Made by a program: the position numbers and the translations under genes
In this document: in pieces, positions 8,168-19,400 of the stretch
Numbering within the stretch: position 1 is the first letter of the stretch
Layout of the letters: every line of letters begins with the position of its first letter
The notes under the pieces: generated by a model
Told to the model about the DNA's origin: nothing
Database searches by the model: none
Seen by the model: only the letters and a program-made list of their open reading frames with translations
Source of the DNA: Candidatus Paceibacterota bacterium
GTDB taxonomy: Bacteria; Verrucomicrobiota; Verrucomicrobiia; Limisphaerales; UBA8199
DNA: 64,000 nt
NCBI GenBank assembly: GCA_035452965.1
Contig: DAOTCE010000002.1
Span: forward strand, 426,790 to 490,789
Reading direction: 5' to 3'

Positions 8168-9388
8168 ATGGCCAAGACACTCCGGGTCGGAATGATCGGA
8201 TACGGCTTCATGGGCAAGGCGCATTCCAATGCCTGGCGGCAGGCGCCCTACTTCTTCCCTCTAAAAGCCAAAATCGAAATGCACACCATCTGCGGGCGAA
8301 CCACCGCCGGCGTGCAGGCCGCCCGCGCCCGGCTCGGGTGGCAGTTCGCCTCGACGGACTGGCGCGAGCTGGTGGAGTCGCCCTTGATTGATGTGATTGA
8401 CATCAGCACCCACAACGACTCCCACGCCGAAATCGCAATCGCCGCCGCCCGGGCCGGCAAGCAGGTGTTGTGCGAGAAGCCGCTGGCCCTGGATGTCAAA
8501 CAGGCGGAAGCCATGCTGGCTGCGGTCCAGAAGGCCAGGGTCGTGCACATGGTCTGCCACAACTACCGCCGCGTGCCGGCCATTGCGCTGGCCAGGAAGA
8601 TGATCGCCGAGGGGTTCCTCGGCCAGATTTATCACTATCATGCGCGTTACGCTCAGGACTGGCTGGTGGATCCGGAGACGCCCTTGCAGTGGAAGCTGCA
8701 GAAGCCCATCTGCGGCAGCGGCGCGCACGGGGACATCGGCGTGCACCTCATAGACCTGGCGCGTTACCTCGTCGGAGAATTCAAGGAGGTCTGCGGCATG
8801 ATGCACACCTTCGTTACGGAGCGCCCGTTGCCGCAAAAGCCGGGAGCCGCGCCAGCCGCGCCGCCCAAAGCCGCTCCCAAAGCCAAGGCAAAATCCGGCC
8901 AGGCGGCCGCCGGTCCGCCCGCCAAACCCGCGCGCCCACTGGGCAAAGTAACGGTGGACGACGCCACCACCTTCATAGGCACCTTCCAAAACGGCGCGCT
9001 CGCTAACCTGGAAGCCACCCGTTACGCGCCTGGGCGGAAGAACCAGATAGCTCTCGAGATCAACGGCTCCAAGGGGTCGCTTTGCTTCGATTTCGAGGAC
9101 ATGAACCACCTCAAGCTTTACGACACCGCCAGCCTGCCCGACCGGCAAGGCTTCCGCGATGTCCTGGTGTCCCAGCCCGGTGGCGCACACCCCTATGTCG
9201 GCCAATGGTGGCGGGCCGGCCATCCGCTGGGCTACGAACACTCCTTTGTCCACACCATCGCGGATTTCGTCAATGCCTGCGTGGACCAGAAGCCGGTCCA
9301 CCCGACGTTCGAGGACGGATTGAAAAACCAGCGCGTGCTGGCGGCGGTGGAAGAGTCGGTTAAGAAGCGCGCCTGGGTGAAGCTCTGA
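8168..9388 (+). CDS. Gfo/Idh/MocA-family oxidoreductase
   Basis: This is a 406-residue NAD(P)-dependent sugar or polyol dehydrogenase-like enzyme. The N-terminal Rossmann fold starts RVGMIGYGFMGKAHSNAW. The family motif CEKPLALDVKQAE, the downstream VCHNYRRVPA and the HGDIGVHLIDLARYLVGE stretch with the conserved Asp/His are present. Between the two halves of the C-terminal domain is an Ala/Lys/Pro-rich low-complexity insert (about residues 222-260, including PAAPPKAAPKAKAKSG) not expected in the family, probably a surface loop. The ATG at 8168 is supported by the promoter directly upstream. The substrate is unknown. A second family member follows after 129 bases, which suggests a two-step inositol or sugar oxidation module. 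Confidence 0.88.
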   Translation: MAKTLRVGMIGYGFMGKAHSNAWRQAPYFFPLKAKIEMHTICGRTTAGVQAARARLGWQFASTDWRELVESPLIDVIDISTHNDSHAEIAIAAARAGKQVLCEKPLALDVKQAEAMLAAVQKARVVHMVCHNYRRVPAIALARKMIAEGFLGQIYHYHARYAQDWLVDPETPLQWKLQKPICGSGAHGDIGVHLIDLARYLVGEFKEVCGMMHTFVTERPLPQKPGAAPAAPPKAAPKAKAKSGQAAAGPPAKPARPLGKVTVDDATTFIGTFQNGALANLEATRYAPGRKNQIALEINGSKGSLCFDFEDMNHLKLYDTASLPDRQGFRDVLVSQPGGAHPYVGQWWRAGHPLGYEHSFVHTIADFVNACVDQKPVHPTFEDGLKNQRVLAAVEESVKKRAWVKL

Positions 9389-9398
9389 CGGTCGGGCC

Positions 9399-9427
9399 TT
9401 GAACTGGGAGCACCCGCCCGCTACTTT
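9399..9427 (+). promoter_or_regulatory. Possible promoter of the 9518 oxidoreductase gene
   Basis: TTGAAC (9399-9404) and TACTTT (9422-9427) are 17 bases apart in the 129-base gap. Each box matches consensus at four of six positions. An AGGAG-type ribosome binding site lies just before the ATG at 9518. Read-through from the upstream gene is the alternative. Confidence 0.35.
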
Positions 9428-9517
9428 AGGCGCGAGTTTCGGTTAGCAGAGACAAACGTTAACACCAGACACAACACGCATCACTAGTCACTAATCACAA
9501 AGACAGGAGTATCATCT

Positions 9518-10708
9518 ATGCCCAACAGACCTCTCAATGTCGGTTTAGTCGGCGGCGGCAAAGGCGCCTTCATCGTTCATCCCCACCAGAAAGCCATCCA
9601 TTTTGACGGCACGCGGCGCGTTGTGGCCGGAGCGCTGTTCCCCGATCCCAAGATCGCCCTCGACGAAGCCGCCAACTGGCCTTACCCCATCAAAGGCTAC
9701 GGCTCCTACGACGAGATGATCGCCGCCAACGCCCGGCTCCCCGAAGACCAGAAGCTGGACTACATCGTCGTCGTCACGCCCAACTTCGTTCATTACGACC
9801 CGGCCATGAAAGCCATGAAGGCCGGCATTGCCGTCTTCTGCGAGAAGCCGCTGTGCCTCAATCTCAAAGAGGCCTCCGACCTGGTCAATACCTCGCGCAA
9901 GCTGAAGGTCCCCTTCGGCGTCGCCCACACTTACCTTGGCCACTGGACTACTCGCTTCAGCCGTTACATCGTGCGCAGCGGTTTGCTCGGCGAAGTGCGC
10001 TGGGTGGACAGCTACTACCTCCAAGGCTGGCTCGCGACCAAGCTCGAAGCCACCGGCCAGACCCAGGCGGTTTGGCGCGTGGACCCCAAGCGCGCCGGCG
10101 GTTCCGGCTGCGGCGGCGACATCGGCACGCATGCCCTCATGCAACTCCGCTTCGTCACCGGCCTGGACGTCGCCCAGCTTAGCGCCCAGCTCGAGACTTT
10201 CGTCCAGGGCCGCCAGCTCGACGACCACTTCACGATCTACTGCAAGCTCAGCAACGGCGGCAAAGCTCTCGTCCGCGCCTCGCAGATCTGCATCGGCCAC
10301 AAAAATGACCTCGGCATCGAGATCGCCGGCACCAAAGGCACTCTCGTGTGGCGGCAGGAAGAGCCGGAGGCGGTCACCGTTATGCTGGCAGGCCAGCCCG
10401 ACCGGGTCTACTGGCGCAACGCGGTGACGCCGGGCGACGGTTTCCTGCCCAAGAACGTGCCCGCCGACCTGATGGCCGAGCCGACCATCCCCTCGGGCCA
10501 CCCGGAGGCCTTCCACGATGCCTACGCCCGCCTGCACCGCTGCTTCGAGGCTGATGTGCGTCTCTGGAAAGCCGGCAGGCCATTCAAGTGCGACGGCGCC
10601 AAGTACGCCAACGTCGAAGACGGCTGGATGGGCATTGCCTTCATCGAAACCTGCCTCAAGAGCAGCAAGAAGAAGGGCGCCTGGATGGCGATGCCCAAAG
10701 CCATCTAA
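9518..10708 (+). CDS. Gfo/Idh/MocA-family oxidoreductase
   Basis: This 396-residue protein has the Rossmann start LNVGLVGGGKGAFIVHPHQK, the family motif CEKPLCLNLKEASDLV and GSGCGGDIGTHALMQLRFVTG in the C-terminal domain. The spelling of the N-terminus (GGGKGAFIGxxHR type) resembles the subgroup often found next to sugar-phosphate isomerases in Verrucomicrobiota and Planctomycetota. It is cytosolic and NAD(P)-dependent, with unknown substrate. A clear AGGAG ribosome binding site precedes the ATG. The gene ends before a strong hairpin at 10733-10756 and converges with xylA. Confidence 0.88.
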   Translation: MPNRPLNVGLVGGGKGAFIVHPHQKAIHFDGTRRVVAGALFPDPKIALDEAANWPYPIKGYGSYDEMIAANARLPEDQKLDYIVVVTPNFVHYDPAMKAMKAGIAVFCEKPLCLNLKEASDLVNTSRKLKVPFGVAHTYLGHWTTRFSRYIVRSGLLGEVRWVDSYYLQGWLATKLEATGQTQAVWRVDPKRAGGSGCGGDIGTHALMQLRFVTGLDVAQLSAQLETFVQGRQLDDHFTIYCKLSNGGKALVRASQICIGHKNDLGIEIAGTKGTLVWRQEEPEAVTVMLAGQPDRVYWRNAVTPGDGFLPKNVPADLMAEPTIPSGHPEAFHDAYARLHRCFEADVRLWKAGRPFKCDGAKYANVEDGWMGIAFIETCLKSSKKKGAWMAMPKAI

Positions 10709-10732
10709 CGCCCCGGAGCCTGGTAAATCGAA

Positions 10733-10756
10733 GGGGACGGCGCCACCGCCGTCCCC
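10733..10756. terminator. Bidirectional terminator hairpin
   Basis: GGGGACGGCG (10733-10742), loop CCAC, then CGCCGTCCCC (10747-10756): a perfect ten-pair stem between the convergent oxidoreductase (+) and xylA (-) genes. Short A and T tracts flank it (TCGAA before, ATTT after). Confidence 0.7.
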
Positions 10757-10793
10757 ATTTGTGTACACCAGCCGCCGGCGTCGGCCCGGCTGC

Positions 10794-12119
<1,326 letters not shown>

Positions 12120-12194
12120 GGTTCAGGACGTTCGGAACGGCAACTTAATGCTCAGACGCGCAGAAGACAAGGAGGAGTTGACACCCTGGCCACA

Positions 12195-12257
12195 GGCGGG
12201 AGCGTTCCCGCGCGGAGCAACATCCCATGAAATCAGAGCTCGCGCGGAGGTTCGCCG
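12195..12257. repeat. GAGCG inverted-repeat element, copy 1
   Basis: A GC-rich arm with GGGAGCGTTCCCGCGCGGAG (core 12198-12217) is followed after about 20 bases by GCTCGCGCGGAGGTTCGCC (12239-12257), its imperfect reverse complement. The right arm encodes the last residues (EPPREL) of the serine hydrolase, whose stop is at 12233-12235. A second copy with the same arrangement at a gene end is at 57531-57601. Confidence 0.5.
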
Positions 12258-13393
12258 TCCCCGGCGCTGTCTGGCGCGAGGCTCTTGTCGAACGCGCGCA
12301 GGATGGCGGCGATGGCCTCACGCCGGACCGTGCCGAGTTTGTGGTTGTCCCGCGTGGGATGGACGGCGTTGGTGAGGAGCGCCAGGTGTAGCTTCCGGTC
12401 GAGATCCACGCGGATGTAGGTGCCGGTAAATCCATTATGCCCGATGGCCCGTTTCTCGCCGCGTTCAAGCCCCCAACCCAGGCCACGGCTGCCACCGCGG
12501 GCCAGCTCGTGCGGGCGGGCGAATTCAGCGAACACGGGTTGAGACAACCACTGGCTCTTCCCTTCGTCTGCGCGCAACAGCTCCGTGGCCAGCTTCCCCA
12601 GGTCCTCCGCCGTCGAGAACAGGCCGGCGTGGCCGGTGATGCCTTCAGCGGCGCGGGAGTTCTCATCGTGGACGACGCCGTGGACGAAGTTGGTGCGGTT
12701 AGGCCATTTTTCGGTGGGGGCGATGCGGGCATGCAACCCGGCCGGCGGATTGCGCAGGGTATTCGTCATGCAAAGTGGACTGAACACCAACACCTGTTCC
12801 AGGTCCGCCAGCGGCTTCTTGCCGGCCCGCGCGGCCACCTCCCCGGCCAGGAGCATGCCGAAGTCGCTGTAGCGAACCCGCGCGCCCGGGTCGCTCTCCA
12901 GCGGGGTCGTGAGGATGGCGCGGAGCATCGCGGCGTAGTTTGTCTGCGTGCGATAATAGGCCTTCCAGGAAGTCAACCCCGCGGTGTGGGTCAGCAGGTG
13001 CCCGACCGTGATCTGCTTGCGTTTGGCCTTGTCCTCGTCATCCGGCGCGAGATCAATGAACTCCGGGAGGTATGCGCTGACCGGATCGGACATCCGCACC
13101 TTTCCCTGTTGCATCAATTGCATGAACACCGAGGTCGTCCCGGCCACCTTGGTGACCGAAGCCAGGTCGTATAGGGTCTGCTTTGTCACCGGCACGTGGC
13201 CCGTGTAGTCCAGGCAGCCGAAAGCTTCTGACCATAGGACCTTGTCGGCGGTGCCGACGACGACTGTGCAGCCCGGGAAGGCATGGTCTTCGATGCCGCG
13301 CCGCAGGATGGCGGCGGTTTCGGAGAAGTCCGGGGCAGCGGCGGCGATCGCGGTGGCGGCAGAGAGGAGCAGGGCAAGAGGGCTGTAGTTCAT
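12233..13393 (-). CDS. Secreted class C beta-lactamase-like serine hydrolase
   Basis: The 386-residue product starts at the ATG at 13393, because MNYSPLALLLSAATAIAAAA is a signal peptide. Longer frames add about 37 Arg/Ser-rich residues that look non-coding. It belongs to the beta-lactamase/transpeptidase-like family (class C beta-lactamase, esterase EstB, PBP4*). The SxxK motif is SVTK in LYDLASVTKVAGTT. The YxN-like motif is YSDFGMLLAGEV. The third motif region is RAIGHNGFTGTYI, with His-Asn-Gly in place of KTG. It is probably periplasmic and hydrolyses an ester, amide or peptidoglycan-type bond. The substrate and any antibiotic role cannot be told. Its last codons lie in an inverted-repeat element, and a large palindromic element (13641-13819) lies upstream of its start. 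Confidence 0.85.
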   Translation of the reverse strand: MNYSPLALLLSAATAIAAAAPDFSETAAILRRGIEDHAFPGCTVVVGTADKVLWSEAFGCLDYTGHVPVTKQTLYDLASVTKVAGTTSVFMQLMQQGKVRMSDPVSAYLPEFIDLAPDDEDKAKRKQITVGHLLTHTAGLTSWKAYYRTQTNYAAMLRAILTTPLESDPGARVRYSDFGMLLAGEVAARAGKKPLADLEQVLVFSPLCMTNTLRNPPAGLHARIAPTEKWPNRTNFVHGVVHDENSRAAEGITGHAGLFSTAEDLGKLATELLRADEGKSQWLSQPVFAEFARPHELARGGSRGLGWGLERGEKRAIGHNGFTGTYIRVDLDRKLHLALLTNAVHPTRDNHKLGTVRREAIAAILRAFDKSLAPDSAGDGEPPREL

Positions 13394-13640
13394 GCGGCGC
13401 CTAGTGTGGCGGGAGGATTGCCGGGAAGACAATCCCAACCTTCCGGGGCGCAGACACGTGGCGGAGTGGATTGAACAAAGAGCCGCGTGAAACTGCGTGC
13501 ACACTTCGCCAAGTGAGGTTCTTCATAGGTTTGCGGCGAACCGCGCTGGCGATTGGTCGTCTCAGACTCCCCTCCTTACCTCCAGCACCCCCGCCGGACG
13601 GGCGACGACGCTCTTGTGGTGGCCGCACCCTGGCGTGGGC

Positions 13641-13819
13641 TTGCGGATGGCTCGTCAGTGCGGTTGGGCTACGGTGTGTATCCCATGGGGAGCGCTCCCC
13701 ATGGGATACACACCGTAACCTCACCATGTCGGCACCGTATTAACCAGCCAATCGTGCCGGGGCCAGCGGGGACTGGAAGGGGCAGACAAGCAGCATCACT
13801 GTCCAAAATGTGGACAGTG
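13641..13819 (-). repeat. Palindromic element, copy A (fills the gene-free stretch 13394-13855)
   Basis: A perfect 48-base palindrome with no loop spans 13670-13717, with half-site TACGGTGTGTATCCCATGGG followed by GAGC. Eighty bases away is a small hairpin, CACTGTCCA (13797-13805) and TGGACAGTG (13811-13819). The spacer and a conserved flank (GGATGGCTCGTCAGTGCGG, 13645-13663) match copies D and E. In the direction hairpin to palindrome, the element points at the serine hydrolase start at 13393, about 275 bases on. The rest of the 462-base gap shows no gene. Small frames through the palindrome are by-products of its symmetry. Confidence 0.85.
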
Positions 13820-13855
13820 TGCGGCTTATGAGGTCTGGGGGGCTAATTGGTGATG

Positions 13856-16270
13856 CTACGGGCCCTTGATCTCCTGCGAGCGCCCAGAGCTGGGCAGGGT
13901 GACGCTGAAGCTGGAGTTGAACTCGGTATTGGTAAAGCGCTGCCCGTGGCCGTCTGTCAGGTCCCAATGCACCTTGATCACACCGTTGGAAGTTGTGCCT
14001 TGGAACGTCTTGAGGTGGGCGCCTTGAGGTGTCGTAAGCTCGATGCGGTAGATGCCATTGGACTCAGGCAGTTTCGCGTACAGGATGGCGCCGCGGGAAT
14101 CGAATTGCGAATAGAGAGGATCAAACTGGCAGAGGTTGCTTGAGAAGAAGGGCGTGGGTGGCCCCATCGTTTCAAAGCTGCGCCGCTCTTTTTGGCGCTC
14201 GGTACAAAACAACTGGGCCTGAACAAAATGTCGGCCGGGCGAATCATAGGTGGTGTTCCAGACCAGCAGGCAGTTGCCGTTGGTCGCCCGCTCAAAAACC
14301 TGCATCTCACCGCCCCCATGACCGGCATCAATTAACAGGCGCAAGCTCCCGATGTTGGTTACCACGTCGTAGCGGATCGGCACTTCGAAAGTCACGGTTT
14401 CCGGGTCATCGGCGGTTATGACGCGTCTAAGGGTCATTAACTCGTCCAAGGTTGGCTGGGTGGTCTCTCCCGGTTCCTCGTTGCACAGAAGCTTGCTGAG
14501 CGGCTGGCCATGATAAGTCGGCGCGTCCTGTGTGTCTGCGGAACGTCCGGAACGGTTCCTTCTTGCCTCGACCTCTGCCTGGAGTTGGGCGATGGCCGCC
14601 TGCCGCTCCGCCTCGGCTTGCCTCTCGTAATCGGCTTCGCGTTGGTTGAACGCCGCCTTTGACGCCTGTGCTTGCCTCTCCAGCTCCTGCTGGTGCGTCA
14701 GCATCTCGGCGGGTGAGGCCGGACGGGGCCACACCAGGTCCGTGCCCTGCGCCCCGCCCCAACCGCGACCGGCAGGTCCGCCATAGGCACCCACGTCATG
14801 GAGCCCCTGCGGGAAACCGGGTCCGCGCCACTGTGGCCGCCGCATTTCTCCGCCGTTGTCCACGCAGTCGAGCCCAACAGAGTAGAGGACGAAATGCCCG
14901 TCTGGTGTGGGCTGATAGCGCAGCGGCTGGCCGTCCATGAAATCTGTCGGCGGCTGGGGGAGTAGTTCCGGCACGAGTTGTTGGAGCGCCTGGGGGTGCG
15001 AGCCGTGCCGCGCCCGGTAGCGTTCCAGCGCGATGGCGGTGACGAGCAGCCTTCTGCGGGCCTCGGCCTCGGCGGCCCGCCCCAGGAGACTCTGGCCGCC
15101 GCGCAGCATCGCTATACTTACCTGCCTCAGATTCTGCAGCGTTTGCATTTTTGAGGCGTGTTTCGAGGCAAAGGGAACGAAGTTGGTCACGCCGGGAAAC
15201 CGGCGCATCTCGATCCAACTTGGGCATTGCACAGCCTGCCGCAGCTCCAGTTCGCGGTCCCGATAGTGGAGCAGCACAGCGCGCTCATCCTCGTAGCTGC
15301 CTTGACCGCGGTAAGCGACCCGGCGCCAGCGATTGACGAAAACATGCCAGGTGAGCCTCAAAGAAAAGCCCATGCGTGTATTGTCCAGGATCGAGGGAAT
15401 GGGTTCCGCGCGTTCCCGCTGGCAAAGGTCAGCCGCTGCGGCACGCGAGAACGCAGCCGTCTCCGGCAGGCCTTTGAACAAGTCCAGAGATGCCCATTCG
15501 TGCTGCAGGCCAGCCAAATGCTCATCATTCCAGCCCGGCGTTTGCAGCGCCTGCCAGGCCGTGTCATAGGCCAGGCTCACGCAGCCAAACCGCACCATGT
15601 GCGAGACCTCGACCGGCTCGACCTGCCACGCCGTGACCAGCCGCGCCGAGGCAACGACGTTGGACCAGGCGGCCTCACGGTTGCCGTCGTGCAAATCCAG
15701 CACGGCGCGGGTGCCGAACGTCTGTCCAAGGCCTTTCACCACGGCCGCGTGCGGCAGTAACATCGCACTGCCACGACTCGCCTCCAGGTTAAAGCGGATC
15801 GGCCCTGCGAGCGCGGCGGCGCATGCCGCGTCCTGGTGTGGCCTGCTTTCGTCGAGGAGCTGTCGCAGAGCTGCCCAAAGATCTTCTGTTGGCTCATAAC
15901 CTGCCCGGTCAAAAAATGCAGCAGGCTCCAATGCCAGGGTCTTTTGCATCCAAACCACCACAGCGCAGTTTGAGCCAGCCGGTGTCATGAGGTTCAGGCC
16001 TTTATGCGAGAGGATCTCATTCCGCGCATACCACCTGCCGCCATGGACCGGCGCAGAAGCAGCATTGGTCAGTGCAGAAGCCCGCGCGAGCAGATCCCCT
16101 GAGGCCGACAAATCGAACTCCGACAGTCCCACCTTGAATCCCTGCCGCCGCAGCTCGTTACGCGTTGACTCGAGCGCTTGCTGGGCGGAGTTGGTTGGAA
16201 ACAGCAGGTAGGCGGTGGCCCCTGCCGCCAATACAAGCACTCCGAGTCCGATCACCCATCGTAGCTTCAT
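13856..16270 (-). CDS. Large exported hypothetical protein
   Basis: I do not recognise this 804-residue protein as a whole. It begins with a signal anchor or signal peptide (WVIGLGVLVLAAGATAYLLF). A long helical middle part follows. Residues about 400-440 carry YRARHGSHPQALQQLVPELL followed by YSVGLDCVDNGGE, a segment I associate with large verrucomicrobial proteins related to pseudopilin C-termini. Then comes a charged coiled coil (about 500-560, rich in Gln, Ala, Glu and Arg). The C-terminal 200 residues look like a beta-sandwich ending FNSSFSVTLPSSGRSQEIKG, possibly a FlgD-like or Ig-like fold. It is likely periplasmic or membrane-anchored. Its neighbours are another large secreted protein upstream and repeat copy A downstream. 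Confidence 0.7.
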   Translation of the reverse strand: MKLRWVIGLGVLVLAAGATAYLLFPTNSAQQALESTRNELRRQGFKVGLSEFDLSASGDLLARASALTNAASAPVHGGRWYARNEILSHKGLNLMTPAGSNCAVVVWMQKTLALEPAAFFDRAGYEPTEDLWAALRQLLDESRPHQDAACAAALAGPIRFNLEASRGSAMLLPHAAVVKGLGQTFGTRAVLDLHDGNREAAWSNVVASARLVTAWQVEPVEVSHMVRFGCVSLAYDTAWQALQTPGWNDEHLAGLQHEWASLDLFKGLPETAAFSRAAAADLCQRERAEPIPSILDNTRMGFSLRLTWHVFVNRWRRVAYRGQGSYEDERAVLLHYRDRELELRQAVQCPSWIEMRRFPGVTNFVPFASKHASKMQTLQNLRQVSIAMLRGGQSLLGRAAEAEARRRLLVTAIALERYRARHGSHPQALQQLVPELLPQPPTDFMDGQPLRYQPTPDGHFVLYSVGLDCVDNGGEMRRPQWRGPGFPQGLHDVGAYGGPAGRGWGGAQGTDLVWPRPASPAEMLTHQQELERQAQASKAAFNQREADYERQAEAERQAAIAQLQAEVEARRNRSGRSADTQDAPTYHGQPLSKLLCNEEPGETTQPTLDELMTLRRVITADDPETVTFEVPIRYDVVTNIGSLRLLIDAGHGGGEMQVFERATNGNCLLVWNTTYDSPGRHFVQAQLFCTERQKERRSFETMGPPTPFFSSNLCQFDPLYSQFDSRGAILYAKLPESNGIYRIELTTPQGAHLKTFQGTTSNGVIKVHWDLTDGHGQRFTNTEFNSSFSVTLPSSGRSQEIKGP

Positions 16271-16493
16271 ATTCCGCCACTCCAGATTAGTGGCCGCAGA
16301 CTACCCGGGCGGAGCCTGTCCTTTCAAGCGCCTTGGTGCCCGTGTATGGAATGCGGCGCATTGGCTGCGATGGACGGCGAGAGGGACCGCTGCCGAACCG
16401 GCTCGTCCGTTGGCGCAAGATCGGCGTCGGGATGCTCTCCCTCGGGGTGTGGGATTGTACCCGCGTTGTGGTCGTTGCTTCGTGCAGTGGGTG

Positions 16494-19400
16494 CTATTTG
16501 CCGGCGAGGGTCTGGAGGTCGCGGCGGGGGGAGGCCCAGGCTTTGTCGGCGGCGGCGCGGAGGAGCTCGCGAACAGATTGATAGTCGGGGTCGGAGGTGT
16601 CCTTATAGACCAATTCGGAGCAGGCCTGGGTGCCGCCGGCGGATTTGCCGAGTGGGGCGCGGAGGAAGAGGGGGCGCTCGGGCTGGCGGGGGTCAATCCA
16701 ATCGAGGCGGGTGACGTCGGAGGCTTTGTGGCAGGCGGCGCAGCGGCGTTCGTGGATGGCGGTGAGCTGCCGGGCGAGGGTCTTGTCGGCGGCGAGGTCG
16801 TAGGCTTTCTGGTCGGCGCGTTTGTTGACGAAGCGGTCGTGGTAGGGGGCGTTGGCGTCCATCCACATGGTAAGGCGGAGGCGCTCGTTGGGGTCCAACT
16901 GGACGCGCTGGCGATGGGGCTCGGCCTGGAGCGCGTGGAAGAGTTTGCTCTGGTGGGCGCCGTAAGCGAGGGCGGGGGTGATGCTGGCGTCCTGGAGGTT
17001 AGGTTCAGCGGTGGCGACCAGCTTGGCGTTGAGGATGGTCTCGAAGGCGCGGTTGAAGCCGTAGCCCGGGACGAGGCCCCACCATTGCTCGTACTGGCGG
17101 GACCAGTCGGTGAGGCCGCCGGCGAAGTCGAGGCCGGCGGCGGGTTTGAGGCCCGCGTGGCAGGAGACGCAGTGGCGGTCGAGGATGGGCTGAACGTCGC
17201 GGAGGAAGCTGACGGGGCGGTCGCCCCACGGGGGCGGGATGAGGGCGCGGGGCGGGCGGGAGGCGGCGAGGGAGGGCGGAGTAAGACGGGGCGCCACGCC
17301 GCGGGTTTCATGGCATCCGGCGCAGGCGCGTTGTTCACCGGGTTGGAAGCTGATGAAGCTGCGCATGCGGCGGAGTTCCATGCGGTTCTCGTCAAGCAAC
17401 TGAAAGTAAACCGCGGTGTCGGCGGGAACCTGGAAGTGGGCGCTGCCGTCGGACTCGACGGGGACATCGCCAAGGATGCGGATGGGGGTCCAGTTGATGA
17501 GCTGGGGGCCTTTCTCACCGTAGCGCTGGCCGCCGAGGCGGTTGTCGTAGGGCCAGCCGATGGGCTCGGCAATGCGGACATAACGGATGCGGCTCGCGAC
17601 ATCCTCGGAGCCGAAGCCCACATCGCTGATGACGCAGGTGGCGTGGTCTTGAGACAAATCCACGAGTTCCGGCAGCACCGGCGGGCATGGCCGGGCCCGG
17701 AGCGGCATCGGGATGAAGCAGGAGATGGCCGGATCGCGGTGGATCAGTTCTTTGTTCCCGAATACGTCTATCACGTAGAGGGCGTAGCCCTTGGCATCAG
17801 TCTCCTTGTTGGAGTAAGTGTAGGAGGCCAGGAAGCATTTCTCCGAGAGCGCCCATGGGGTGGAGTAGAGTCCCCCGCAGTCCTGTGTGCCGCCCTCGGG
17901 CACCCTCACGCCGTCCATGCCGCCTTCGGTGGGCTTGACGTCCGGTGTCACGATGGACATGCCTTTGGGTTCGTTGATGCCGAGGGTGAGGTCCACGACA
18001 ACCACCGGCCCGACCGCCAGCGTGTGGTGGCCGGCGGCGACGCAGACGAGCTTCTTGCTGCCGGGGATCGAGCGGACATCCTCCAGCGCCCAGGGATTGA
18101 CGAAGTGCTGCTTGAAAATGGCATCCGCGCCCGTGCCGTCGGGCCGAATGGTCCAGATGGATTGGATGAAGGCCCAACTGCGTTCGTGATACTCCCAGCG
18201 GAGATAGCCGATGCTGCCGTCATCCAGGGTGTGGGGCAGGTAGTCTCCGTCCTTGTTGACGCTGAGGCGCCGGATGCCGGAGCCGTCGGGCTTCATCACG
18301 TAGAGATTGCAGCTCGTTTCGTCTTTGTCGTATTCGTTGCACTGGAGCGAGGTGCCGCAGCGCTCGGAGACAAAGACGATATCCCCGTTGGGCGCGTAGG
18401 TGGGGTCCAGATCACTCCATTCCCCCGAGGTAAGCTGGCGCAGGTTCTGGCCGTCTACGCCGATCTCGAAGATATGGGTAGGCTCGACGGTGCGGCGGAA
18501 GTGATAGCTGCGGGCGCGGTCCAGCCAGCCTTCGGGCGGCTCATCGGCCGGCTTGCGGGCATAGCCGAATACCACACGGCTGCCGTCCCACCACAGGTCC
18601 ATGCCATGAACGTGGCCGGGGCCCAGCGCGCGGTTCAGAATGGAGCGGAGTTGCAGCGGGGAATCTCCCGGCGCACCCAGCGCAGCGGAGAGCTTCCGCC
18701 CAGGCGGGGCCGCGAGAATGCAAAGGTCGCCGCCCGGGCGCGAGCACCAGGGCATGTGATTGAGGCAGACATCGGGGTAGGTTTCCTGCGTGAACCGTTT
18801 CACGAAAAGCAGCCGGTCGAAGTCAAGGACCGGGTTGGCGAACACCAAGCCGCGCACGAGCCGGCGGACCTGCAGGTAAAGGGCCCGGCGTGCTTCGTCC
18901 GGGGCGTCTTCAGACAGCGCCTGGAGGCGTTGGGCGGCTGCATCCAGCTCTTGGAGCGCCGGGGCGCAATCCACGCCAGCCTGGCGCAAGTCCGCCGCCA
19001 GCTTGCGGCCGCGCTCGATGAATCCGGCGGTGGGATACTCCGGTGGCGCATCGGGCGGCCTAAGGGACTTCGCCGTGGACCACGGGCTGAGGCTGCTTTG
19101 GTTCGCCGGCCGGTGAAGCGCCAGATTGCGCTCCGGCGCGGCTGGTCCATGCACCTCAATCTCATCAAGATGGAAGAATATCGGGGCGGCGCTCGGAATC
19201 TGCAACCGCACGAACCGGCCGCGCACCTCGCCATCCTTGAACCGCACTTCAAGCGGCGGCGCGCCGCTGATGCCGCCGAAATGCTGCCCCTTTATTTCGT
19301 GCCGCGGCGTCCAATGGCTGCCGTCCTCGGAAGTGAGAATGCGCAAGTTGTCGGCATTGTGCAGCCCGGGCGCGTAGTCCAGGCGGTTGAACACCACCAG

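Noticed and set aside
13553..13831. Repeated peptide GVYPMGSAPHGIHT encoded in several small frames
   Set aside because: It arises from the palindrome itself and is encoded on both strands because of the symmetry. The arms vary to keep pairing, not to keep a protein.
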